A stretch of DNA of 64,000 nucleotides from Datura wrightii. Its lineage: Eukaryota > Streptophyta > Magnoliopsida > Solanales > Solanaceae. Position numbers and translations under genes: made by a program. The stretch covers positions 134,357,001-134,421,000 of the forward strand of contig JASDFA010000010.1 of assembly GCA_035772735.1 (NCBI GenBank). Reading direction: 5' to 3'. Under the pieces are notes generated by a model, which saw only the letters and a program-made list of their open reading frames with translations, was not told where the DNA came from and made no database searches. Of the stretch, positions 55,801 to 64,000 are shown piece by piece; the first letter of the stretch is position 1; the number at the start of each line of letters is the position of its first letter.

Positions 55801-56409
55801 ACTAGAAGGATTTATATGAAAACCCTAAAGGAACCAACCAAAGGAGTAGTTTGAGCCAAAGGTAGTAAATTGAGTGATAAAGGCAAGAGAGGGTGAAATC
55901 AACAGAGAGAAAACGCGTTTCTTTGATAATTTTTTTGAGGTGTCTGTAACAGGAAAGGAGACTAATGCTGGGGCTCAAAACAACAATTTAACCAAGGTGC
56001 TCAGAATGATTACTGCCTGACTTGATGTAATAGAGGTCTCCCTAAATCCATCTATTCTGGTGAACATGGCAGATGTGAAGAGAATAAATCCCCACCCGAT
56101 TCCTCAAGTTAGGAGATAAGTTGTTCAAGCTCCTCAAGTCAACAAGGTGAGGATCAATTTGAAGACGATAAGGACGAATTTGAGGAAGCTTACCAAAAGA
56201 TAAACAAAAGAAGGACACCACGAGCAAGGACTGAGGATAACAATCTTAGTAGCATTTAGATGAAGATCCCTACTTTTAAAGGGAGAGATCCAAACTCGTA
56301 CCTTGATTGGGAGAGGAAGGTGGACGCCATCTTTGACTGTCACAAATACTTTGAAGGTAAGAAGGTTAAACTTGTGGCTGAATTTTCTGACTATGTTGCT
56401 AATTGGTGG

Positions 56410-56759
56410 TGCCAGAAACAGAGAAGACACAAGAGAAACTAAAAATGATTGTCGTAATTTGTTGATTCAATACATCATATTACATTGGTATTTATACATA
56501 AGAGAAATAAGAGATAAAAGGAAGCAAATTATTCTACACTTAGTGTAAATCCTACCAAATATTCTATAGTTAATGCTACACAATATTCTATAATAAATAT
56601 AAAATATCTCTAAGTATATTTTCATGTATCTAGAATATTTCTATTTATAATTTATCATATCTAAAATATCTAGAATATCTTTATTAATAATTTATCATAT
56701 CTAAAATATCTCTATTCATAATTTATCATATCTGGAATATCTTCTGTATCATGCTAACA
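56410..56759 (-). repeat. 3' LTR of copia El-10
   Basis: Starts TGCCAGAAACAG and ends ATGCTAACA on the plus strand. It contains three copies of an imperfect 30-40-base repeat (ATATCTCTATTCATAATTTA type), against two in the other LTR, which explains the length difference. Confidence 0.9.
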
Positions 56760-56822
56760 TCCCCGTCAAATTGATGCCAGTGGATCAAAAAGCATCAATT
56801 TGCCTACTAGAAACTGATGATG

Positions 56823-58320
56823 CTATCGTGTCATTAATTTTGTAAACACATCAGCTATTTGAAGATCACTGGATACATGTGGAAGAATAATAACTCTTTT
56901 ATCTACAGCTTCTCTAATAAAATGACAGTCCACTTCAATATGTTTGGTCCTTTCATGATAATCCAGATTGGTAACAATCTGAATGGCACTTGTGTTGTCA
57001 GCATGGAGAGGAGTAGGACTAGATTGAGGAAATCCAACTTTTGTAAGTAAACCACGAAGCCAAATAATCTCGGAGCAAGCAGTAGACATTGCTCGATATT
57101 CAGACTCCGTTGAAGATTTTGAAACACGGTCTTGCTTCTTGCTCTTCCAAGATTTCAAGGAATCTCCGAGAAACATACACCAATCCGTGACTGAGCGACG
57201 AGTATCAAGACATCCAGCCCGATCAAAATCATTAAATGCATTAAGCTGAATAGGTGAGCCACTAGGAAAGAACAATCCACGAGTAGATGTTCCTGAGAGA
57301 TATCGAATGATGCGACGAACAACCACTAAATGTAGATGACGGAGAGCTTGCATAAATTGACTGACTTGTTGAACTGCAAAAGAGATATCAGGCCGAGTAA
57401 TAGTAAGATAATTTAGGCTCCCAACTAATTGCCGAAACAAAGTTGGATTAGGAAGAAGATCTCCTTCATCACGACGATACTTAACATTTAATTCCAATGG
57501 AGTATCTACAGAGAAAGATTCTTGAAGACCAGCCAAAGCAATCAAATCTAGAGAATATTTGTGTTGGTTTAAGAACACACCTAAAGAATCATGATGAACT
57601 TCCAAGCCCAAAAAATATGTAAGAATGCCAAGATCTTTCATATGAAAAGAATCCCTAAGCTGCTGTTGGAGGCTAGAGATTAATGAAGAATCAGTTCCTA
57701 TGATTATAATATCATCTACATATACCAAAAGAAGAACACAACCGGTAGATGTTCTTCGAAGAAACAAGGATGAGTCATATTTACTCTATTCAAAAGAAAA
57801 GTGAAGCAAAGTAGACCGAAACTTGTCAAACCAAGCTCTGGGAGCTTGTTTTAATCCATACAAAGACCTCTTCAACTTGCAAACATCTGATGTAAGTGAC
57901 GAAAACAAACCAGGTGGAGGTTTCATATAGATATCTTCTTTGAGATCACCATGGAGAAAAACATTTTTGACATCCATTTAATGAAGAGGACAGTTTTGTG
58001 ATGTAGCAATGGGAATAATAGTTCGCATGGTAGTCATTTTTGCTACCGGTGAAAAAGTCTCCTCATAGTCCACACCATATTCCTGCTTGTTACCAAGGAC
58101 CACCAATCGAGCTTTGTATCGATAAAGTGTTCCATCAGAATGAAGTTTAATTGAATAAACCCGTTTACATCCAATTGGACGGACATTTGAAGAACAAGGA
58201 ACAATCTCCCATGTGCTATTTTCTTTAAGAGCCAAAAGTTCTTCCTTCATTGCTTTCTGCCAGCATTCAAGCTTGAAGGCTTGTGAGTAACCAGTTGGAA
58301 TAGAGATGGTGGATAAAGCA
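56823..58320 (-). pseudogene. Copia RT and RNase H (El-10)
   Basis: One minus-strand frame from about 58250 to 56823, broken only by two TAA stops (57978-57980 and 57786-57788), each standing where the family has Gln. RT blocks: 'ENSTWEIVPCSSNVRPIGCK', 'YKARLVVLGNKQEYGVDYEE' with 'TFSPVAKMTTMR', 'MDVKNVFLHGDLKEDIYMKP', 'KRSLYGLKQAPRAWFDKF', and the catalytic 'LLLVYVDDIIIIGTD' with both Asp present. RNase H: 'FDRAGCLDTRRSVTDWCMFL' (the usual D.DWAG is altered to D.DRAG), 'SSTESEYRAMSTACSEIIWL', 'LHADNTSAIQIVTNLDYHER', and the typical end 'LQIADVFTKLMTR'. Intact except for the two stops. Confidence 0.9.
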
Positions 58321-58390
58321 GAAGAAAAACCATATCAGTTAGGAGTACGAGATACTCTGGTAGATCGTCAAGGAGGATCAAGAGGAGCAG

Positions 58391-59550
58391 TCATTGAAGA
58401 AATCTCAATTTCTTGTTGAAGAGAAGGCTCAGGTGGCGGATCAATTTCCGGAAAGGGTAAAGTTGGTCGCGTCGTTCATACACAAATCCAGGTTTGAAGC
58501 GCTTAGAAGAAGATGACAAATCTTCAAAAATAGGAAGAATAGGAGAAACAGAAGATGACTCAACATGAGTAGGAAAGAAATACTGATTCTCAAAGAAAAC
58601 AACATTTCTAGAAACACGAAATTTGTTAGAACTTGGATCAATAAAACCTTTTTTTGAAGTACTATAACCCATAAAGGCACATTTAGCAGACTGAGCAGAA
58701 AGTTTATTGCGTTGAGATGGAGGAAGATGCACAAAACAAACACAACCAAATGTATGAAAATTATCATATCTAGGATTTTGGTGATAAAGACGATAATATG
58801 GAGAGTCAAGATTTAACACTTTAGATGGCAACCTATTAATTAAATAGAAAGCAGTAGACAAAGCTTCAAACCAGTACTTAGATGGGACAGAGGACTCAAT
58901 CAATAAAGTACGAGTGACATCCAAAAGATGACGATCTTTACGCTCAGCAACCCCATTCTGCTGTGGTGTATATGGGCAAGAGCGTCGTGAGACAATTCCT
59001 TTCTGAAGCAAGAAATTACTGAATTCATGAAACATATATTCTCCACCAAAATCAGATCTTAATAGTTTGATGCAGGTAGAAAATTGAGTCTCAATGTAAG
59101 CCAAAAATGTCTTGAATATGAAAAATACCGCAGATTTAGAACAGAAAAATACACCCATGTAAATCGATTGTAATCATCTATGAACGTCACAAAGTACTTG
59201 ATATGAGCTTGAGAAATAATTGGTGAAATTCCCTAAACATCACTATGAATGAAATCAAAATACTTTGTAGCATGACTACCAAAATTAGGAAAAGGAAGAG
59301 TTTTACTTTTGCCTAATTTACAAATAGAACAATCAAAGGGAGTTGCTAAAAATTGGTTCTGATTTCCCAATAAACCAGAATTTGATAAATGAGATAACAC
59401 AATAGAATTTGGATGTCCTAGACGCTTATGCAAAACCTCAGTCTTACTAGCTATAGAAGTACAAGCAAAAGATAGAACACGAGGAATGAAAAAACATATA
59501 GGAAACAATCTTCCAACTTTAGGCCCCTTCGCGATTCTCGTCCTTGACAC
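58391..59550 (-). pseudogene. Copia integrase (El-10)
   Basis: Zinc-binding region in 59233-59550: 'EVLHKRLGHPNSIVLSHLSN' and 'CSICKLGKSKTLPFP' (H-H-C-C), followed by 'FDFIHSDV' with the first catalytic Asp. A stop and frameshift at about 59160-59235 separate it from the core, where 'KLLRSDFGGEYMFHEFSNFL' has the second Asp and 'RRSCPYTPQQNGVAERKDRH' the Glu. Then come 'PSKYWFEALSTAFYLINRLP', 'FHTFGCVCFVHLPPSQRNKL', 'CAFMGYSTSKKGF'. The frame from 59158 to 58391 is open for 255 codons. Confidence 0.9.
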
Positions 59551-61109
59551 TTAATCCTGCATAAAGCAACCACTACGAGAAAAATTCATATCACAATTGT
59601 TATCTACCAATTGACCAATTGAAATAAGACTAGTGAAGAGTTTTGGTGATACAAAAACATTCTTGAAAGTTTCAGTACTATCTCCAATCTTGGTAATGGG
59701 TAAATTACTACCCTTGGCAATCTGAATTTGTGATGGACCGTGATACTCACGAATATTTCTTAGCATACAAGTTGAGTTGGTCATATGATTGGAAGCGCAA
59801 AAATCAACAAGCCAAAAATTGGGTGTAATATCGTTACCTTGTAGCCCCAAAGCTGAAAAGGCTGACACGATCATTTGTTGTACCATTTCAGAAGTAAGAA
59901 CTTGTCTCGCTGCGGGAACAGCTAGTCGGTTGGTAGTTCCAGTTGAAGATGAGTTATCAGAAGTGGAACCAGTTGTCCCAGCTTGAAAAGCACTAATCCT
60001 ACGATTTTGAGGATGTGTGGGACACTCCTTGATGATATGCCCCTGTTGTTTATAATAATTGCAGAACTTCTTACCACACTTGCTAGCAATATGACCATAT
60101 TCCTTGCAACTGTAGCATTGAGTTTTGCTCATATCCCTGCCCTTTCCTTTTCCTTGAGCAGCAAATGCAACAGCGTGAATGTTTTCTTGCTTGAAAACAT
60201 TTTGTGAGAAAACGTTGCACTTCACAAAGTAATTTCCTAAAACAGACATTCAAGGAGGGAGACGGGTCACGATTCATCAAGTTAGAGCGAACAATCTCAA
60301 AATCATGTTGCAATTTCATCAAACATTGGTCTTGCTTGCTTTGCTTATGAACTGCTTGAATTATAGAGAGATTCAGCAGGCATTTTAGCATAAACAATAT
60401 CAGTGAATTCAGCCCATAAGTTTTGAAATCCAGAAAAATAATCTTGAACAGAGAGACCTCCTTGAGAGTAACTAGCAATTTCATGCTCTAGCTGAAAGCG
60501 TCATTGTCTTGGTTATAAACTTTTTGTAAATAATCCCACATGTCCTTTGCAGTCTTATATGGCCTGAGATTAAGAACAATAAGAGGGTCAATTGACCCTA
60601 AAATCCATGTTATCACCCGAGCATCTTTGACCTTCCACTGACCTAACTTTGTAGGATTAGTAGGAGAAGGATCATTGCCATCTATATGACCCCATAATTC
60701 TTTTCCAGTAACAAATAGCTCTGTGTCTAGGGATTCCTGGGGCATGAGTTAAGCATATAGTTGATTGCTCTTTCTTTCGATTGAGCGTCGGTAACAGCGC
60801 CTTCAGCAAAGAAATTGTGAACCGCCCTGACCAAGTCGTCAACAAAAATATTCCAACAGTGATAATAAAAAAGACCTGAAGACTTTTCTTGGTCATCAAT
60901 ACGACCTGTTCTTAATAGAACTGCGAGCGTCCCATCTTTTTCTTACTTGAATGAAGAAAGACAGAACCTCTCTTTTCGGCCACAGCCAGCAGTTCGCTTT
61001 CCACTTCCGAAATCGAATCATCATGCACTTTAGGAAACTGAAATTCCCAAAATGAATAATTTTTTCCAGTGAAACGAACATTGAAAGACGCAAATTGATG
61101 TGAAGTCAT
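59551..61109 (-). pseudogene. Copia gag and protease (El-10)
   Basis: Starts at 61109 (MTSHQFASFNVRFTGKNYSF), followed by shifts. Gag helical domain: 'WKVKDARVITWILGSIDPLI' and 'RPYKTAKDMWDYLQKVYNQD' (60488-60745). From 60249 to 59551 it is open: two zinc knuckles, 'CYSCKEYGHIASKCGKKFC' and 'QQGHIIKECPTHP' (its second Cys changed to Tyr), then the protease with 'FWLVDFCASNHMTNS', where the usual D-S-G/A-A-S active site reads D-F-C-A-S, and 'VFVSPKLFTSLISIGQLVDN'. Its TAA at 59551-59553 stands before 'VSRTRIAKGPKVGRLFP', where the family reads on into integrase. The lineage within copia was not resolved. Confidence 0.85.
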
Positions 61110-61287
61110 GTTTTTGAATAGTGAAAATCAAAAACACAATGATACAAAAAAATAGCTAGAATAACCAAGACCAAGAGTCCTACGTATTTAGGACTAATTG
61201 TTGATGAACAACCAAGAAAACAAAAACTTTCAAAAAGAAAATTGAAAATAACCATAAATCAAGAACTCTATGAATCAAAGAAGAGAA

Positions 61288-61300
61288 GGTTCTGATACCA
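61288..61300 (-). other. Primer binding site, tRNA-iMet type (El-10)
   Basis: TGGTATCAGAACC on the minus strand, directly adjoining the LTR end GTTTCTGACA. Confidence 0.88.
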
Positions 61301-61608
61301 TGTCAGAAACAGAAAAGACACAAGAGAAACTAAGAATGATTGTCTTAATTTGTTGATTCAATACATCATATTACATTGGTATTTATATATGAGAAATAAG
61401 AGATAAAAGAAAGCAAATTATTCTACACTCAAGGTAAATCCTACCAAATATTCTATAATTAATGCTACACAATATTCTACAATAAATATAAAATATTTCT
61501 AAGTATATTTTCATGTATCTAGAATATCTCTATTCATAATTTATCATATCTAGAATATCTCTATTCATAATTTATCATACTTGGAATATCTTGTGTATCA
61601 TGCTAATA
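61301..61608 (-). repeat. 5' LTR of copia El-10
   Basis: Starts TGTCAGAAACAG and ends ATGCTAATA on the plus strand; the TG start on its own strand is changed to TA. Same sequence as 56410-56759 with one internal repeat unit less. Confidence 0.9.
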
Positions 61609-61755
61609 GGTGGAACAAATATACCAGAGACATATTAGAGAATGGAGAACTGCCTGGCGCGACATGGGACGAGATGAGGAGGGTTATGAGGAAGCATTTT
61701 GTACCATCACACTTCCAAAGAAATCTACAATAACACCTTCAAACGCTTCTAGAGT

Positions 61756-62120
61756 AGTGTTGGTCAAAGGCACACTTAAGCCCTGAAGCGAGGCTCAAAA
61801 ATATTGAGTGCTTCTGTCACTTAATGTGTGCTTCTGTGTCGTCATCAGGTTCTAAGGCATACTTTTCCTTGCCAATGAGCCTCTTCTGAAGAGACAACAC
61901 TAAATAATTGATATTTTCCTTTATTGTAATTGTTTTTCAATTTCTTTCTTCATATATTTGTCATTCATGCTTATAATTATTAATTTTGGACAAAACATAT
62001 ATATTTATATTTTCTTCCTTTGCGCCTTTTTTCATTAAAGCCCGCGTTTTATTTGCCCTTTGTGCTTAAAGCCCTAATGGACCTTAGAGCTTTTTTGCGC
62101 TTTTTACTTTTGATAACTCT
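61756..62120. mobile_element. MITE-like insertion in the El-9 gag
   Basis: A 365-base non-coding piece splits the gag frame. Its ends are imperfect inverted repeats: AGTGTTGGTCAAAGGCACAC on the left, and AGAGTTATCAAAAGTAAAAA on the right read in reverse. Both ends carry AAGCGC/GCGCTT-type words (CTTAAGCCCTGAAGCGAGGC; AGCTTTTTTGCGC). I could not find a clean target duplication. I have seen similar AAGCGC-rich terminal repeats in plant genomes but cannot name the family. Confidence 0.45.
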
Positions 62121-62192
62121 GGTTTGGAAATGATTATTTTAAGACTATGTATATGACTATGATCCAAACAAATTCTAACGAGGAAGAGGAGG

Positions 62193-64000
62193 TGTAATAC
62201 CCTGTATCTTCCAACATGTGTATGACTAAATTGACATTGACAAGCTTATTTGAATGGAAAAATAAGGTTATATTTGAGCCTGAAGTTTAAGTATCCAAAG
62301 GTACAAAAGTGATCAGTAATAGTTGGAGAGAACAAGATTTGGAAAGAAAAATGAATATGGGAGAAAGTGAGTCACCTATGTGCTTGAGCTATAATATGCT
62401 TCACCTACATGTTTAGACGTCCTACTTGGTTGAGCTATTTTCTTAGACGTCCTACTTAGTTGAGCTACTTGCTTAGACGTCCTACTTGGTTGAGCTAATT
62501 GCTTAGACGTCCTACCAGCTTGAGTTACTTGCCTTACGAGGACGACCTTCATGTTTAAGGGACATTAATGACCTACTTGTCTAAATAGGTGACCCAGCTA
62601 CTTAAATAAGTGAGCCATATTAAAGGAAAGGAATAAAGAAAAAGAAAAAGAACGCGCATTAAGAATGTTTTATCTTCTCTCATTCACTCATTTTCTTCTG
62701 CTCTCCTCAAGGCTCCAAGATTTTCTCTCTAGTAGCAGCCCAAAGCCGTCTCTTTTCTCCTAGGATTCTTGAGAGATTTCTCTCCAATCAACCCCAAAGT
62801 CATCCTCTCTCCTCTAAAGCTTCATGTGATTTGGAAATTTCTTCAAGGGAAATAAGTGAAAGAAATCATAGGGTTTGGAAGCCAAGGTCGTTCCTTTCTC
62901 CTCCAATTTACGGTGAGTAATTTCAAGTTTATGCTCCAGTTTCTCCTCCCCGTTATCACATGGTGCTTGTGCTGATTTTCTCTTCAATTCTAGTTATTTT
63001 GAGGAAATTCCAAAGGTGGCAAGTGAAGGAAACTATAGTATTTGGACAACCAAGGTAAGGTGATGCCCCCAACTCCATTGATATACTCGTTTGAGCGTTC
63101 TGGACATATTTTTAGTTGAAACTCACGGGACGGTGATCGAAAACCATGAGTTTAAGTTTTCTTGTTATATTGAGAAGGTTGGGGGCTATTTTCAAGTGTT
63201 GTGAAGTGTGGGGGCACAACTGGCCTTAGGGAAGGTTGGGTGAAATTGTTATGGGTAGAATTGAAGAGTATGGCCATACACCATTTAAGGGTTGTGCAGG
63301 ACTACTGCTCATCACATGTTTATATACCGTTTTGTTTTGTTGGCTATGTACACTTGTTGATTAGCTGCTAATATTAGTTTACCATTTGCTTCATTGTAGA
63401 TTAACGTCCCAAGAGGGAAATTAACTCGTCGTAGTATTCTAAATCGAGCAGCGAGACATGTAAGGCTAAAACCTTTTTCGTCACTGAGGAACGACCTCCT
63501 AATCACATGTTTCTCTTATATGAGTTAATAAGGTCTTAGACTACAAAAAACAAGAGTATGCATACGTTATATGTCGCATCAGCCCACATGCTCTATTTTC
63601 TTCAATTGTCCATTTGGTCATATACTTCATTTTCTCACATATATGCATGTTCCTTTCATTTGATATCACTTCCATCGTGTTAGGCATAATGTTACCTCAT
63701 ATGGTCCTTATTTCTTCATTTGAAAAGCTCATATGTCTTCACTTGAAATGAACACTTGTCTTTATTTGAATCTACCCTTACTTGAACTATCTAAGTATGT
63801 ATTTACTGAATCACATGCCAAATATGAGAATAGTTGCCCATATGTTATATGCCGTCATGGCTCACTTGCTAACTCCACTAAAAAGGGGAGGTGGACACGT
63901 GTTCAAATAACATCTGATATATGTGATCCCATGCACGGGGCCCTTGTGGCGACTTATTTATGACCCTCATGTGCGAGCCTTCATAGCAAACCTGCCATCA
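62193..64000 (+). repeat. Long LTR El-11, incomplete at the window end
   Basis: It starts TGTAATACCCTGTATCTTCC right after coding sequence of the El-9 gag, matching the TGTAAYAYCC start of Tekay-like LTRs. It has no PBS or end within the window, so it is at least 1.8 kb. It includes the 30-base repeats at 62414-62533 and AT-rich text of the type seen in the other long LTRs. The ORFs at 63312-63506 and 63733-63963 are not supported as genes. Confidence 0.5.
62414..62533 (+). repeat. Four 30-base tandem repeats with GACGTC
   Basis: Units start at 62414, 62444, 62474 and 62504 with TAGACGTCCTAC, each followed by TTGGTTGAGCTA or a variant. Each unit carries one palindromic GACGTC. Confidence 0.88.

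Larger units (their letters stand above)
56405..61613 (-). mobile_element. Ty1/copia retrotransposon El-10 with GGTGG target duplication
   Basis: A complete copia element in reverse orientation. LTRs at 56410-56759 (3' LTR, 350 bases) and 61301-61608 (5' LTR, 308 bases), a perfect GGTGG on both sides (56405-56409, 61609-61613), the PBS at 61288-61300 and a polypurine tract at 56760-56768. The gene order gag, integrase, RT, RNase H on the minus strand is that of copia elements. All frames carry a few stops or shifts. It is inserted in a Trp-Trp codon pair of the El-9 gag. Confidence 0.95.
56140..62192 (+). pseudogene. Chromovirus gag (El-9), split by copia and MITE insertions
   Basis: Three pieces: 56140-56409, 61614-61755 and 62121-62192. 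The first reads 'DQFEDDKDEFEEAYQKINKR', a TAG, then 'MKIPTFKGRDPNSYLDWERK' and 'VDAIFDCHKYFEGKKVKLVA', ending 'YVANWW'. Across the copia element it continues exactly in frame with 'NKYTRDILENGELPGATWDE' and 'MRRVMRKHFVPSHFQRNLQ', a stop, 'HLQTLLE'. After the MITE it goes on with 'FGNDYFKTMYMTMIQTNSNE'. This is the gag helical domain of Reina-like chromoviruses (I-P.F.G...YL.WE.KV..IFDC; RR.M...FVP.H). It is cut at 62193 by an LTR (El-11). Confidence 0.78.

Overview
The window is nuclear DNA of a flowering plant and is almost entirely LTR retrotransposons nested in one another. Evidence for a plant: Athila-type Ty3/gypsy elements with tRNA-Asp primer sites, a chromodomain integrase, a plant-type ORF3 protein, a Ty1/copia element with a tRNA-Met primer site, and the last four exons of a dicot-like ETFQO gene. 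A Solanaceae-like genome is my guess from the style of the repeats; no single gene proves it.

Layout (elements are numbered for reference). 1-1182: AT-rich DNA with a decayed DUF1985-like fragment. 1183-3717: El-1, a chromovirus fragment (possible LTR, PBS, gag, protease, start of RT) that ends abruptly in a piece of another element's LTR. 3724-10603: El-2, a Tekay-like chromodomain element with a truncated 5' LTR, decayed gag, no RT seen, integrase plus chromodomain, and a 2.5 kb 3' LTR. El-3 is a reverse-oriented Tekay-like LTR cut into pieces (10604-10785, 12181-12598, 16660-17862, 49948 to about 50490); it was the landing site for El-4 and El-5. 10786-16659: El-4, an Athila-like element rearranged so that a solo-like LTR plus 0.4 kb of its flank is joined at a 7-base microhomology to the 3' half of the element. 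17863-49947: El-5, an old, nearly full-structure Athila-like element (LTR-gag-protease-RT-RNase H-integrase-ORF3-LTR).

El-5 is itself split three times. El-6 (20940-26794, minus, target duplication GAAGA) is a non-autonomous relative with one unknown zinc-knuckle ORF. El-7 (28145-37889, plus, GGGAG) has gag-protease and ORF3 but no RT or integrase. El-8 (43984-46110, CTAGG) is a solo Tekay-like LTR inside ORF3. Removing the three inserts brings the El-5 reading frames back next to one another.

50491-54887 is the only stretch that looks like host gene space. It holds the C-terminal exons of ETFQO on the minus strand (51837-53036). From 54888 a chromovirus (El-9) begins; its gag is split by a copia element (El-10, 56410-61608, target duplication GGTGG) and by a MITE-like sequence (61756-62120), and is cut off at 62193 by another long LTR (El-11) that runs off the window.

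The observation most worth following is a shared architecture in the Athila-like elements. Each family carries its own GC-rich palindromic motif upstream of the LTR TATA box, and the same motif recurs inside the element just before ORF3. In El-7 this is an identical 45-base hairpin; in El-5 it is an array of ACGAGTCGT/ACGACTCGT. It could mark an internal promoter or regulatory region for ORF3. I found no CRISPR, tRNA or rRNA genes, and no intact retrotransposon polyprotein.
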